NCBI RefSeq assembly: GCF_000521215.1 | Contig: NZ_KI928922.1 | Span: 182,357 to 246,356 of the forward strand | DNA length: 64,000 nt | Reading direction: 5' to 3' | Source of the DNA: Labrenzia sp. DG1229 | GTDB taxonomy: Bacteria > Pseudomonadota > Alphaproteobacteria > Rhizobiales > Stappiaceae | The notes under the pieces: model-generated | Seen by the model: only the letters and a program-made list of their open reading frames with translations | Told to the model about the DNA's origin: nothing | The model's database searches: none | Translations under genes and position numbers: made by a program | Shown: one piece after another, positions 15,956 to 25,017 of the stretch | Numbering within the stretch: the stretch's first letter is position 1 | Layout: every line of letters starts with the position of its first letter

Positions 15956-16504
15956 ATGAAACGCATTGTTGCTACGATATTGCTTGTCGCAGGCGTCCAT
16001 GGTGCAGGAGCGCTGGCCGAAGAGGTCGATACCGGTGGAACCCTCAACCCCGACGAAATGAGCCTGAACCGGTCCATTGCCGAAGCGCTGGACGGCAATG
16101 TCGACATGGTCGTCTGCGCACAGGGCTACCTGATGACCAAGAAGGGTGATCATGAAGCCGCGCGCAAGATCTTCCAGGCCTGCGCCGAAAAAGGCTGGAC
16201 GGGAACGATGACCTGGATGGCCTACATGGATCAGAACGGGCTCGGCAAAACGGAAGATCCGGAAGCGGCCGCTGCCTGGGACAGGAAGGCGGCCGAAGCC
16301 GGTGACCCGGTCGGACAGTTCAACTACGGGCTGGATCTGCTGCGTGGTTATGGCGTCGATCAGGACCTTGATCTGGGCAGGAGATTTATCGATCGTTCGG
16401 CGGAACAGGGGTTTGAAACGGCCAGGGAACTGAAGCGTGAAGGCTATGACTGGAAGGCTGTCACTCCAGACGCGGATGAATGGAAATTCCAGCGGGTCTA
16501 TTAG
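15956..16504 (+). CDS. Secreted Sel1/TPR-like repeat protein
   Basis: A 182-residue protein with a signal peptide (ATILLVAGVHGAGALA) and Sel1-like repeats: DHEAARKIFQACAEKGWTG, DPEAAAAWDRKAAEAGDP, and DLGRRFIDRSAEQG. GGAGCCGGGA precedes ATG 15956. Such solenoids mediate protein contacts, here in the periplasm beside the PQQ system. It ends 3 nt into the convergent ABC ATPase stop, giving a 4-nt tail-to-tail overlap. Confidence 0.75.
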   Translation: MKRIVATILLVAGVHGAGALAEEVDTGGTLNPDEMSLNRSIAEALDGNVDMVVCAQGYLMTKKGDHEAARKIFQACAEKGWTGTMTWMAYMDQNGLGKTEDPEAAAAWDRKAAEAGDPVGQFNYGLDLLRGYGVDQDLDLGRRFIDRSAEQGFETARELKREGYDWKAVTPDADEWKFQRVY

Positions 16505-17115
16505 GACAAACCGGAAGGAAGCCTTGTTTGCGACAGGTTCGCGGGCTGCCCGTGCAACAGGTAGACCGAACTGGCAAGTCTGCTCGCCTCGTGCTCTGAG
16601 TGAGTAACCAGAAGCGTTGCAATGGAAGCATCCGCCAATAGCTCAAGCGTCAATGCGATCATGTCGTTCGCAAGGCTCTTGTCCAGGGAGGCGAAAGGTT
16701 CGTCCATAACGAGGAATTGCGGCTTGGCGGCAAACGCGCGTGCGAGAGACAGGCGTCGCCTTTGGCCCAAGGACAACTGGTCGGGCAGACGGTCGGCCTT
16801 CCCGTCCAGTCCAACCCGCACGAGGGCTTCTTTCACCGACGCGTCAGAGGCACCTGTGATCAGGCGTATGTTGTCTCCCGCAGTTCTCCACGGCAGGAGA
16901 GTCGGTTCCTGAAAGACCATCGAAATGCGCTCCGGTCGCGTGACGTGACCGTCGAATTCCGGATCAAGACCTGCTGCAATCCGAAGCAGGGTCGTCTTGC
17001 CTATTCCGGAAGGACCCAGCACAGCGACACACTCGCCGGATGCTATTTCCAGGCAAACGTTACCCAGAACCGGCTGATCTCCGTAGGACTTGCCTTTGAT
17101 TCCTATCCCGATCAT
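16501..17115 (-). CDS. NitT/TauT-type ABC transporter ATP-binding protein
   Basis: A 204-residue ATPase: Walker A GPSGIGKTT, Q-loop MVFQEPTLLPWR, signature LSLGQRRRL (again not LSGGQ) and Walker B FLVMDEPFASLDK, with switch His in LLVTHSEHEA. It is shorter than nitrate/taurine relatives (about 250) because the C-terminal extension is missing. The start at complement 17113-17115 overlaps the permease stop (ATGA). It is the last gene of the transporter divergent from the PQQ dehydrogenase. Confidence 0.86.
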   Translation of the reverse strand: MIGIGIKGKSYGDQPVLGNVCLEIASGECVAVLGPSGIGKTTLLRIAAGLDPEFDGHVTRPERISMVFQEPTLLPWRTAGDNIRLITGASDASVKEALVRVGLDGKADRLPDQLSLGQRRRLSLARAFAAKPQFLVMDEPFASLDKSLANDMIALTLELLADASIATLLVTHSEHEASRLASSVYLLHGQPANLSQTRLPSGLS

Positions 17116-17888
17116 GCGCGGCGCCACCGGCTTGCGCGGCGTTCCCAGGGTTGAAGGACTGCAAATTCGATCGTCAGCATGACAGCGATGAACGACAGGG
17201 CATAAGTCAGCACCATGGCCACATCGAACAGCTGGAAATAGAGATGGATCTGAAAGCCAACACCATTGGATCTCCCGAGAAACTCGACGACCAGAACAAT
17301 CTTCCAGATCAAGGCAGTACCGGTGCGTGCACTGGCAGCAAAAAACGGCGCCAGTTGCGGGACGATGATATGGCGCAGCCGCGTTAGTCGGGGAACCCTG
17401 AATATCCGGGACATGTCATCGAGCGCGGGATCGAATGTCCGCGCTCCTTCGCGGATCAACACTGTCACCATCGGGATCTTGTTGATTGCGACAGCGGTTA
17501 TGGCAGCAACTTCCGTGAGACCGATCCAGAGATAGCAAAGTACGATCGTCACCAGCGCGGGAAGGTTCAGGAAAAACAGCAGCCAGGGGTCGAACCAGGT
17601 ATCCACGGACTTGCGTCGGCCCATCAGAAGCCCGATTGCGGTTCCAATCGCCATGGCCAGAATGAAGGCCGCCACTACCCGGCCCAGGGTGATGCCGAGA
17701 TGGTAGAGCAGAGGTCCGGCGAACAGCTCCTTGAAGGTGAGTCTGCCGATTTCGAGCGGCGAGGGGAGTGTTTCCGGGTCGGCCAGGGCAGCGGCAAAAA
17801 CCGACCAAACCATGATGAGCAGACCCAGCGAGACCAGTCTTGTCCTTATGGAGCCGGCGACCCGCGGATCAGCCTTCCGGGATGACAA
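17112..17888 (-). CDS. NitT/TauT-type ABC transporter permease
   Basis: Integral membrane subunit of about 258 residues with six hydrophobic segments and the EAA loop EGARTFDPALDDMSRIFRV (family form EAARTL...). No ATG exists at the N-terminus. TTG at complement 17886-17888 has an ideal GGAGG spacing and overlaps the end of the binding-protein gene, so I use it; GTG 17894 and TTG 17924 are alternatives. Forms one ABC system with its neighbours on both sides. Confidence 0.84.
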   Translation of the reverse strand: MSSRKADPRVAGSIRTRLVSLGLLIMVWSVFAAALADPETLPSPLEIGRLTFKELFAGPLLYHLGITLGRVVAAFILAMAIGTAIGLLMGRRKSVDTWFDPWLLFFLNLPALVTIVLCYLWIGLTEVAAITAVAINKIPMVTVLIREGARTFDPALDDMSRIFRVPRLTRLRHIIVPQLAPFFAASARTGTALIWKIVLVVEFLGRSNGVGFQIHLYFQLFDVAMVLTYALSFIAVMLTIEFAVLQPWERRASRWRRA

Positions 17889-18846
17889 AAACACCCTCCG
17901 GCAAGGTTGTTGCGGAGCCGACAAGTTTTTCGCCGCCCAATCGTGCCATCACCTCGAGCATGCGTTCCGCCTGCTCCTCGTTAACGGGTCCAAGAGCTGG
18001 AATCCCGGCAATGAAGCCGGTTTTCAACGCCTCGAAGTCGGCATCTGTTTTTGCACGCATCAGCGGCCGGATGCGGTCAAAGGCCTGCGGGTCGGTTGCA
18101 AGAATATCCTTGGCCCCTCTCGAGGCGGCCATGAAACCGCGAACGAGATTTGGGCGTTCCCTGAGCATGTCACCGTGGAAAACATAGCCGAGCAGTGGTG
18201 TCTCCGGATCGAGCCCGAGCGCCTTCGCGGCGTCTGAAACCGAGATCAGCTCACGCATGCCCTTGGCTTTCATCTTGGCTGCAAAGTGCCAGAAATTGAT
18301 GGCCCCGGCTGTTCTTCCTGCGAGCGCATTCTTGAAGATCAGAGGAGGTGCGCCGAATACCTGCTCGGTCTCGGCGGCAAGATCCATTCCATATTCCTGT
18401 TCGGCATAGGCCCTCAGGATCAGCCAGCTCTTGTCAACCGGGCCACCTGCGATGCCGATCTTCTGTCCGGCCAGATCTTTCAGGGTCTTCGCGTCGCTGT
18501 CTCCGGATATCATCAGGCCTCCGACGGCCTTCGAATAGGGTACAAAAACATAGTCGTGCCCGTCTGCTCGCTGCCTGGCAACCCAGAGCCAGTCAGCAAC
18601 GACGATGTCGGCTTCCCCTCCCTGAAAGGCAATGCGTGTTGCCGGATTTCCTGCCAGACCCATAACTTCCAGTTGAAAGCCGTTCTGGGTGTCCAGGCCA
18701 TTGTGCTGGATCGTGTCGAGCTCCCAGTTGACGGTGCCGACCTTCAGCACTGCTGCCTTGAGGGGGGGTGTCTCTTCGGCGTTGGCCGCAAAATTGAGCG
18801 TCAGACACCATATGCTGACCGCCACCAGTCTCATGAGCCGATGCAT
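17869..18846 (-). CDS. NitT/TauT-type periplasmic substrate-binding protein
   Basis: A 325-residue binding protein of the sulfonate/nitrate/taurine class. GGGAGG lies 5 nt before the ATG at complement 18844-18846; a signal peptide ends ANA-EE. The mature part has KVGTVNWELDTI, GGEADIVVADWLWVARQRADG (two parts) and AGGPVDKSWLILRAYA. Ligand cannot be read from sequence. Since it is head-to-head with the lanthanide-type PQQ dehydrogenase, import of a cofactor, chelate or alcohol-related compound is a reasonable but unproven idea. Confidence 0.84.
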   Translation of the reverse strand: MHRLMRLVAVSIWCLTLNFAANAEETPPLKAAVLKVGTVNWELDTIQHNGLDTQNGFQLEVMGLAGNPATRIAFQGGEADIVVADWLWVARQRADGHDYVFVPYSKAVGGLMISGDSDAKTLKDLAGQKIGIAGGPVDKSWLILRAYAEQEYGMDLAAETEQVFGAPPLIFKNALAGRTAGAINFWHFAAKMKAKGMRELISVSDAAKALGLDPETPLLGYVFHGDMLRERPNLVRGFMAASRGAKDILATDPQAFDRIRPLMRAKTDADFEALKTGFIAGIPALGPVNEEQAERMLEVMARLGGEKLVGSATTLPEGVFVIPEG

Positions 18847-19190
18847 GATTTCCTCCCGATACAATTTTCAGTCAGCTTAGCAGGCACGCACCAGCAATGA
18901 ATTCGACTTTCGGTCGGATCTGGCACGATGTTGGCTGAACGTGACGCTTCGTCATGTTTAGTCAAGTTCACGTTATTATACCGACGCCTTCCGGTGGAGC
19001 AGGATTTTCGAGTTGCTGCACTGCACCCTGTCAAAATTGCAGAATTCCGCGATTTCCAAGGTGCACTATGGTGCAATTCTCGTGTGCGAACCTTTCCTCT
19101 AGACTGCAAATCTGGGAGGAAGCGGCTATGTGTGGCGATCCGCATGCCGGACACGTCGCTCTGTCCGAACTTAACCTGGGAGGAGACAGG
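18847..19190. promoter_or_regulatory. Divergent promoter region, PQQ dehydrogenase / ABC transporter, with GGTGCA repeats
   Basis: No gene lies in these 344 nt. GGTGCA occurs at 19060-19065 and again at 19070-19075 as a direct repeat with a 10-nt period, and its complement TGCACC at 19022-19027. This helical spacing suits dimer binding by a LuxR-type response regulator such as the one encoded at 21072. The ribosome site GGGAGGAGA precedes the dehydrogenase ATG. Confidence 0.5.
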
Positions 19191-20954
19191 ATGAGGAAGT
19201 TTATCGCAATGGCAGCGGTCAGCGCACTCGCGATGACCGGGGCACACGCCGACGTCACTGAAGAGGATCTGGCAAAGGATCAGGCGACGACTGACAGTGT
19301 TCTGACCAATGGCATGGGGCGGGACCAGCAGCGGTTCTCACCATTGAAAATCATCAACAAGGACAATGTTCAAAATGTTGTTCCGGCGTGGGCATTTTCC
19401 CTCGGAGGCGAGAAGCAACGCGGCCAGGAAACACAACCTCTGATTTATGACGGCGTGATGTATATCACCGGGTCCTATTCGCGTCTCTACGCGATTGACG
19501 TCAAGACCGGAGAAGAGATCTGGCAGTACGATGCCCGCCTTCCAGAAGGTATCCTGCCCTGCTGCGATGTGGTCAACCGCGGCGCGGCCATCTACGGCGA
19601 CAAGATATATTTCGGAACACTCGACGCACGTATCGTGGCGCTCGATCTCAAAACCGGAGATGTGGTCTGGCGCAAGAAAATCGCGGATTACAAGGCCGGT
19701 TATTCTTACACGGCCGCACCCGTGATCGTGAACGGTCTGATTGTCACCGGCAATTCCGGCGGTGAATTCGGTATCATCGGAGAAGTGCAGGCCCGCGATG
19801 CGGAAACCGGTGAACTGGTCTGGACCCGTCCGGTCATCGAAGGTCACATGGGGACCTTCAAGGGCGAAGACAGCACATTGACGGGTACGCTCAACGCGAC
19901 CTGGCCAGGTGATCTCTGGAAAACCGGTGGCGGTGCAACGTGGCTCGGCGGAACCTATGATCAGGACACCAACACGCTGGTCTTTGGCGCGGGTAACCCG
20001 GCTCCATGGAACAGCTGGCTTCGTGCTGCGGGCAATCCGAGCGGAACAGAAGGAGACAATCTCTATGCCGCTTCGCGGATCGGGATCAATCCGGAAAACG
20101 GCGATATCAAGTGGCACTACCAGACGACCCCACGAGAAGGCTGGGACTTCGATGGTGTGAACGAGGTAATCCCCTTTGTGGATGCAAGCGGCAACAAGCG
20201 GTATGCGACCGCGGACCGGAACGGATTTTTTTATATCCTGAACCGTGACGACGGCGCCTTCGTCAATGCCTGGCCATTCGTCAGTCAGATCAGCTGGGCG
20301 GATGGTATCGGGGAAGACGGCCGTCCGAAATTTAACGAAGACAACCGCCCGGGCGACCCCAGCAAGGCAGCTGACGGCAAGAAAGGTGAAGTGGTCTTTG
20401 CTGTTCCATCGTTCCTCGGAGGCAAGAACTGGATGCCGATGGCGCATAACCCGGATACGGGTCTCTTTTATGTGCCTTCGAACGAGTGGGGAATGGATAT
20501 CTGGAACGAGCCCATCTCCTACAAGAAGGGTGCGGCCTATCTCGGGTCCGGATTTACCATCAAGCCCATCTTCGAGGATCACATAGGGTCCCTGAAGGCG
20601 ATCGATCCGAATACCGGGGACATCAAGTGGGAGTACAAAAACAACGCTCCCCTTTGGGGCGGTGTCATGACCACGGCCGGTGGGCTGGTCTTTACCGGTA
20701 TGCCTGAAGGCCAGTTCAAGGCTTTTGATGCTGACACGGGCAAGGAGCTGTGGTCTTTCCAGACGGGGTCCGGGATCGTTGGCCAGCCGATTACATGGGA
20801 CATGGATGGCGAGCAATACATCGCCGTAGCTTCCGGCTGGGGCGGTGCGGTGCCGCTCTGGGGCGGCGAAGTCGCCAAGAAGGTGAACTACCTGAACCAG
20901 GGTGGCTCGATCTGGGTGTTCAAGCTGCCAAAGCAGCTGGCATCGTCGAACTAA
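19191..20954 (+). CDS. PQQ-dependent alcohol dehydrogenase, lanthanide type (ExaF/XoxF-like)
   Basis: A 587-residue periplasmic quinoprotein (signal peptide ending AHA-DV) that oxidises primary alcohols to aldehydes with PQQ. Propeller W-motifs recur through the chain. Vicinal cysteines CC lie at 124-125, a metal-ligand Glu in SGGEFGIIG near 192, the metal-ligand Asn in GAGNPAPWN at about 269, and the catalytic Asp in GWDFDG at 319. The residue two further, Asp321, is the extra carboxylate that distinguishes lanthanide enzymes (XoxF, ExaF, PedH) from calcium enzymes (Ala/Ser there). GGGAGGAGA precedes ATG 19191; longer upstream starts lack a signal peptide. Ethanol-type substrate preference is more likely than methanol but not decided. 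Confidence 0.9.
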   Translation: MRKFIAMAAVSALAMTGAHADVTEEDLAKDQATTDSVLTNGMGRDQQRFSPLKIINKDNVQNVVPAWAFSLGGEKQRGQETQPLIYDGVMYITGSYSRLYAIDVKTGEEIWQYDARLPEGILPCCDVVNRGAAIYGDKIYFGTLDARIVALDLKTGDVVWRKKIADYKAGYSYTAAPVIVNGLIVTGNSGGEFGIIGEVQARDAETGELVWTRPVIEGHMGTFKGEDSTLTGTLNATWPGDLWKTGGGATWLGGTYDQDTNTLVFGAGNPAPWNSWLRAAGNPSGTEGDNLYAASRIGINPENGDIKWHYQTTPREGWDFDGVNEVIPFVDASGNKRYATADRNGFFYILNRDDGAFVNAWPFVSQISWADGIGEDGRPKFNEDNRPGDPSKAADGKKGEVVFAVPSFLGGKNWMPMAHNPDTGLFYVPSNEWGMDIWNEPISYKKGAAYLGSGFTIKPIFEDHIGSLKAIDPNTGDIKWEYKNNAPLWGGVMTTAGGLVFTGMPEGQFKAFDADTGKELWSFQTGSGIVGQPITWDMDGEQYIAVASGWGGAVPLWGGEVAKKVNYLNQGGSIWVFKLPKQLASSN

Positions 20955-20969
20955 GACGGAACGGTTCGA

Positions 20970-20997
20970 CACTTCCGGCGGCTTGCTGCCGGAAGTG
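20970..20997 (+). terminator. Stem-loop after the PQQ dehydrogenase
   Basis: CACTTCCGGC (20970-20979) pairs perfectly with GCCGGAAGTG (20988-20997) around an 8-nt loop. It lies 16 nt after the dehydrogenase stop. No long T-run follows (only GTCTTT), so it may act as a processing or stability element, or as a partial terminator before the response-regulator gene. Confidence 0.55.
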
Positions 20998-21071
20998 ATC
21001 CGTCTTTGGCGCGAAATTACGCGCGAAGAACCTGTCGGTACCCATCGTCCGAAGCCGGGAGGAAAAGGATC

Positions 21072-21800
21072 ATGTCAATTGAGACTGACGGCGCAAACAA
21101 GTTCCTGATCATCGATGATCATCCCTTGTTTCGAGAGGCTCTGCACAGCGCCGTGGAGCTGGCCTATCCCAACTCGGACACGCTTGATGCGGCGTCGCTG
21201 GACGATGCCTGCGAGTTCCTGGATCACGATTCAGGCTTTGACCTCGCACTTCTTGACCTGTCCATCCCCGGTGTCAAAGGCATGGACGGACTATTGCATC
21301 TCAGGACCCATTATCCGCGGCTTCCGGTTGTCGTGGTTTCAGGCGCGGAAGATCCGCCCATCATTGCCCAGGCCATGGCCTACGGCGCAGCGGGATTTGT
21401 TCCAAAGTCATCGAAAAAGACAACGCTGGCGCAGGCTATACAACAGGTCATGAATGGTGCCACTTATCTACCGGAGAACTATAATGACACCGATGATGAA
21501 CCGATTGACGATCAGACCCGGAAAATGATCGCGCGACTGTCCAGTCTGACACCGCAGCAGATCCGGGTATTGCAAATGATCTGCAGCGGGTTGCTCAACA
21601 AGCAGATTGCCTATGAGCTCCAGGTCGGTGAAACAACAGTCAAGGCGCACGTCTCGGAAATCCTGCGCAAGTTGTGTGTTTCAAGCAGGACGCAGGCGGT
21701 GATCGAGGTCAAGAAACTCGAAGCTCTGGGGACCGCGGATCCCTTCGACACAAACGCTACGGCTGATCCCGGACTGAGACCGCTCAGGCGTCACAGCTGA
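21072..21800 (+). CDS. NarL/LuxR-family response regulator (AgmR/ExaE-like)
   Basis: A 242-residue regulator: receiver domain with acidic pocket IIDDHP (14-17), phosphoacceptor Asp62 in LLDLSIP and Lys112 in FVPKSS, then a C-terminal LuxR HTH (LTPQQIRVLQMIC to LRKLCVSSRTQAV). It directly follows the PQQ dehydrogenase, and related regulators (AgmR, ExaE, ErcA-type systems) control quinoprotein alcohol oxidation. Its sensor kinase is not in the window. ATG 21072 follows GGGAGGAAAAGG. Regulation of the dehydrogenase promoter is inferred. Confidence 0.9.
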   Translation: MSIETDGANKFLIIDDHPLFREALHSAVELAYPNSDTLDAASLDDACEFLDHDSGFDLALLDLSIPGVKGMDGLLHLRTHYPRLPVVVVSGAEDPPIIAQAMAYGAAGFVPKSSKKTTLAQAIQQVMNGATYLPENYNDTDDEPIDDQTRKMIARLSSLTPQQIRVLQMICSGLLNKQIAYELQVGETTVKAHVSEILRKLCVSSRTQAVIEVKKLEALGTADPFDTNATADPGLRPLRRHS

Positions 21801-22134
21801 GCCATATGACTGATCGCCGGTCAACTCGGTGAATTTGATCAGGTGTTTTGCCGTTGGAGCCGTTTGAGAGGCTCTACGGGCTCCACGGTCCCGACACCAC
21901 AGCTTGCCAGAGATGTCCGGCCTGACTTGCGTCTCGAGCCGATGGCGACCGTTATTGTGTGACGCATCATCGGCACCTTCCTGGAGCTTGTGTTCATGGG
22001 CTAGCGGCCAGGTGAGCTGGGGATAGTCCCAGTTGCACTTTTGGGGTCCTGCATCGAGATTCTGATTAATCGATTAACTTAACCATTGACTCGGTTCGAA
22101 CTTGATTGCTTAATCGTTAAAGCAAGAGGGTTCG
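21801..22134. promoter_or_regulatory. Promoter and operators of the LacI-Pot operon; otherwise no gene
   Basis: Of these 334 nt, 21801-22060 shows nothing I can name. Near the end are a perfect palindrome TTAATCGATTAA (22066-22077), a sigma-70-like TTGACT (22086-22091), an 18-nt spacer and TTAATC (22110-22115). A second, imperfect copy TTAATCGTTAA (22110-22120) overlaps the -10. The arrangement predicts autorepression by the LacI protein. Confidence 0.6.
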
Positions 22135-23112
22135 ATGGTCAGCATCAAGCAAATCGCTAGTGACATGGGCGTGTCGACCGCAACAATTTCGAATGCGTTG
22201 ACCGGTAAGGGGCGTGTTTCGCAGGAGCTGGTCACGCGCATCCAGACCAGGGCGGAAGAGCTCGGATATCGTCCCAGTATTGCGGCGCGCGCACTCAAGA
22301 CAGGGCAGACCGGCATTCTTGGCCTTGTGATGCCGGACCTTACCAACCCGCTGTTTCCGCGCATTGCCCAAACACTGTCAATTCAAGCTGACAAGCGAAA
22401 ACTCGGCATTCTGATTGCGGATTCGCGCGGCAGTGCAGATGAGCAAAGCGAAGCCTTGCGAAGGCTTCTGGACAGAGGTGTGGATGGACTCATCGTCGTT
22501 CCACAGAAGGGGACGACGCCGGATCCAATGCCCGTGCCGGTCGTTGTCCTGAACACGGCTTCAGATCCCTGGAATTCGGTTTCGGCCGATCACGCGGGCG
22601 GCGGCGGCCTGGTTGCACGGCACATTTTGGATATCGGACATCGCAAGGTGGTGATCCTTGGCGGAGATCAGGTCTCGGAAGTGCAACGCGATCGCATTGC
22701 CGGCATGACCGATGCGCTGCCATCCGACATTGGTGTCGACGTATTCTGGGGCGATGCGGGCGTTGAGAAATCGGTTGCCATGGTTCAGTCGGGTGCAACG
22801 GCGATCATGACCACTTCCGACCTGATTGCTCTTCAGGTGCGCACGGAACTGATGCGCACGCAGATTTCCGTTCCCGACCAGGTCAGCCTGACCGGTTTCG
22901 ATGATATGTCGTTCTCATCGATCATGCATCCGGCACTTACGACAGTTGCCCAGAATGTCGACGAAATCGCAAGCAGAGCGATTGATATCATCTCCGCCAA
23001 AATCAGCGGCAACATGCCGGATCACGAGGGTGAAACCGTGCCAATGCGGCTCGTCGTGCGGCAATCGACATCCATCCCGAACCACTTTTTCAGCAGGAGA
23101 CCCTCTCGATGA
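22135..23112 (+). CDS. LacI-family transcriptional regulator
   Basis: A 325-residue LacI repressor: HTH MVSIKQIASDMGVSTATISN (residues 1-20) with hinge helix around RPSIAARALKTG, then a sugar/purine-binding-like core (GILGLVMPDLTNPLFP, LTGFDDMSFSSIMHP). Purine-responsive LacI relatives such as PurR share this fold, so a nucleoside or base ligand fits the operon content. GAGGG precedes ATG 22135. It overlaps the downstream binding-protein gene by 4 nt (ATGA), so it is the first gene of the operon it probably controls. Confidence 0.9.
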   Translation: MVSIKQIASDMGVSTATISNALTGKGRVSQELVTRIQTRAEELGYRPSIAARALKTGQTGILGLVMPDLTNPLFPRIAQTLSIQADKRKLGILIADSRGSADEQSEALRRLLDRGVDGLIVVPQKGTTPDPMPVPVVVLNTASDPWNSVSADHAGGGGLVARHILDIGHRKVVILGGDQVSEVQRDRIAGMTDALPSDIGVDVFWGDAGVEKSVAMVQSGATAIMTTSDLIALQVRTELMRTQISVPDQVSLTGFDDMSFSSIMHPALTTVAQNVDEIASRAIDIISAKISGNMPDHEGETVPMRLVVRQSTSIPNHFFSRRPSR

Positions 23113-24128
23113 CCAAGTACATTTCAATCCTTGCGCTGAGCGCTGCTCTCACCGCGACCGGCGCGGCGGCACAAGAAAAGCTCACAATCTCGGTCTATTC
23201 GTTCGCTCAGGATGCCTACAAAGAGGCGCTCTACGATCCATTCGAAGAGATATGCGGTTGTTAACTGGTCATCGAAACCGGCAACTCGGTGGAGCGCATG
23301 GCCAAGATCGAGGCAAACGCCGCTGATCCCGTAATCGATATGGCCGTGATTTCCTCCCACGACGCGTTGAGCCTGGCACGGAAAAACCTGCTGCAAGCCA
23401 TCGACACATCCAGGCTCCAGAGCTTTGACAAGCTCTACACCGCCGCTCAGGATCCGATCGGCGACAACATGGCAGTAGGCTACACGTTCTATGCAAGTTC
23501 GATCGTCTATCGCAGCGATCTGGTGAGCATTGAGAGCTGGAACGATCTGCTGGGCGAAAAGCTTGCCGACAATGTTGCTCTGCCGAATATCACCGGTACA
23601 CAAGGACCGCTCACACTGATGATGCTCAACAAGGCTGAAGGCGGCAAGCCGGGCGAATTCTCGGGTACGATTTCCGCGATCGGCAAGCATGCCGACGACA
23701 TCGTCACCTTCTATTCCCGATCGTCCGAACTGGCACAGCTCATGAACCAGGAAGAAGTCATCGCCGCGCCTGTGGGGCGTTTCGCCTGGAGCCGGTTCAA
23801 GAGTTCGCCACTTCCGTTCGCATGGGCAGAACCGAAAGAAGGACAGGCAGGTGGCATGAATGTCATGATCATGACCGCAAACAACGGCAATGAGGATCTG
23901 GCCTACAAGCTCATGGACTACTGGCTTTCAACCGAAGTGCAGACCCGCATTGCGGAGGCACTGATCGACAGCCCTGCAAACACGGAAGTGAAGGTGAGCG
24001 ACGAGGTGGCCGAGAACCTCACTTATGGTGCGGAGCTCATCAATTCGCTCAACATCCTGGATCCGGCGGTCATCATCGCCAACCGTGATGTCTGGGTCGA
24101 ACAGTGGAACAACGAAGTGATCCGATAA
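23109..24128 (+). pseudogene. Pot-type ABC substrate-binding protein with in-frame stop codon
   Basis: Periplasmic binding protein of the spermidine/putrescine class, 339 codons if read through. It starts at ATG 23109 with a signal peptide (SAALTATGAAAQ). After codon 51 (EEICGC) an in-frame TAA occurs at 23262-23264 and the same frame continues with LVIETGNSVERMAKIEAN to the stop at 24128. Both halves look intact and unshifted, so a single base change, probably from a Lys AAA codon, would explain it. Either a sequencing error or a real null mutation. Restart at the ATG of ERMAK would lack signal peptide and first lobe. Confidence 0.8.
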
Positions 24129-24130
24129 CA

Positions 24131-24169
24131 CACGTTGGAGGGCGGCCTTTCCGGTCGCCCTCGCGTGTC
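24131..24169 (+). repeat. Intercistronic stem-loop after the binding-protein gene
   Basis: GAGGGCGGCC (24139-24148) pairs with GGTCGCCCTC (24154-24163) with one G-T pair, and ACACG/CGTGT close the base. Such hairpins between a binding-protein gene and its permease genes commonly protect the upstream mRNA and reduce downstream expression. Confidence 0.55.
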
Positions 24170-24189
24170 CCAGTGGCCGGAGCCTTTTC

Positions 24190-25014
24190 ATGTTTTTAAA
24201 CCGCTCAGAAGGATTTGCGCTTGCCTTGCCCGCGGCGCTCTTCACCTGCCTGGTGTTCCTGGTTCCGGTAGGTATCCTGCTGTCGGCGGCGTTCCAGGCA
24301 GAACCCGGGGTCTGGAGCCTGCAGGGATATGTTGACTTTTTCTCACAACCCCTGAACCAGAGCGTCTTCTTGCGCACCCTGAAGCTCGGTGTACTGGTTG
24401 CAGGCACTTCCGCGGTGATCGGTTATGCGGCGGCATTTTGTATCGTGAATTTGCCGGCATCGTCGCGCGGCCGCATCTTCGGCCTTGTCGTGCTGCCGCT
24501 GATGATATCGCCCGTGGCCAGGACCTATGCCTGGATTGTCATTCTCGGCCGTACCGGCATCGTAAACGACGTGATCGTGGGGCTGGGCTTGTCGGAAACA
24601 CCCATTCGCCTCCTGTTTACCGAAACGGCGGTTTTCATCGGTCTTCTCCAACTGTTCCTGCCGCTCATGATCATTTCCCTTGTTTCGGCGATGGAAAACA
24701 TCCCGCAGGATGTGGTTCCCGCCGCCCGCGTGCTAGGTGCCAGCTGGTTCCAGGTGTTCTTCCGGGTCATTCTGCCGCTCACCAAGGAGGGGCTGGTGAT
24801 CGGCGGCACGCTTGTCTTTACCGGAGCGCTGACCGCCTATATCACCCCTGCCATTCTCGGAGGATCGAAAGTCCTGATGTTGGAGACTTTGCTCTACCAG
24901 AAGGTCAATGTGTCGAATGATTTCGTATCGGCAAGCGTCATCGCCATGATCCTCATTGTCATGTGTTTTTCGGCCAATCTGGTCCTGAAACGTATTGCCT
25001 CGGTGCGGAGCTAG
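24190..25014 (+). CDS. Pot-type ABC transporter permease (first subunit)
   Basis: A 274-residue inner-membrane permease of the PotB class. Six hydrophobic segments, with the EAA loop AMENIPQDVVPAARVLGASW (residues about 177-196) and the family phrase TPAILGGSKVLMLETLLYQ near the end. ATG 24190 (MFLNRSEGFALALP). It follows the attenuator hairpin and lies 3 nt before the next permease gene, with which it forms the heterodimeric channel. Confidence 0.9.
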   Translation: MFLNRSEGFALALPAALFTCLVFLVPVGILLSAAFQAEPGVWSLQGYVDFFSQPLNQSVFLRTLKLGVLVAGTSAVIGYAAAFCIVNLPASSRGRIFGLVVLPLMISPVARTYAWIVILGRTGIVNDVIVGLGLSETPIRLLFTETAVFIGLLQLFLPLMIISLVSAMENIPQDVVPAARVLGASWFQVFFRVILPLTKEGLVIGGTLVFTGALTAYITPAILGGSKVLMLETLLYQKVNVSNDFVSASVIAMILIVMCFSANLVLKRIASVRS

Positions 25015-25017
25015 ACC

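Noticed and set aside
19338-20972. 544-codon open frame on the minus strand opposite the PQQ dehydrogenase
   Set aside because: It is a shadow: no ribosome site, no recognisable domain, and the plus strand encodes an unmistakable quinoprotein.
21801-22060. A small gene or RNA between the response regulator and LacI gene
   Set aside because: No start with ribosome site, no coding bias, no tRNA cloverleaf; only weak local hairpins.
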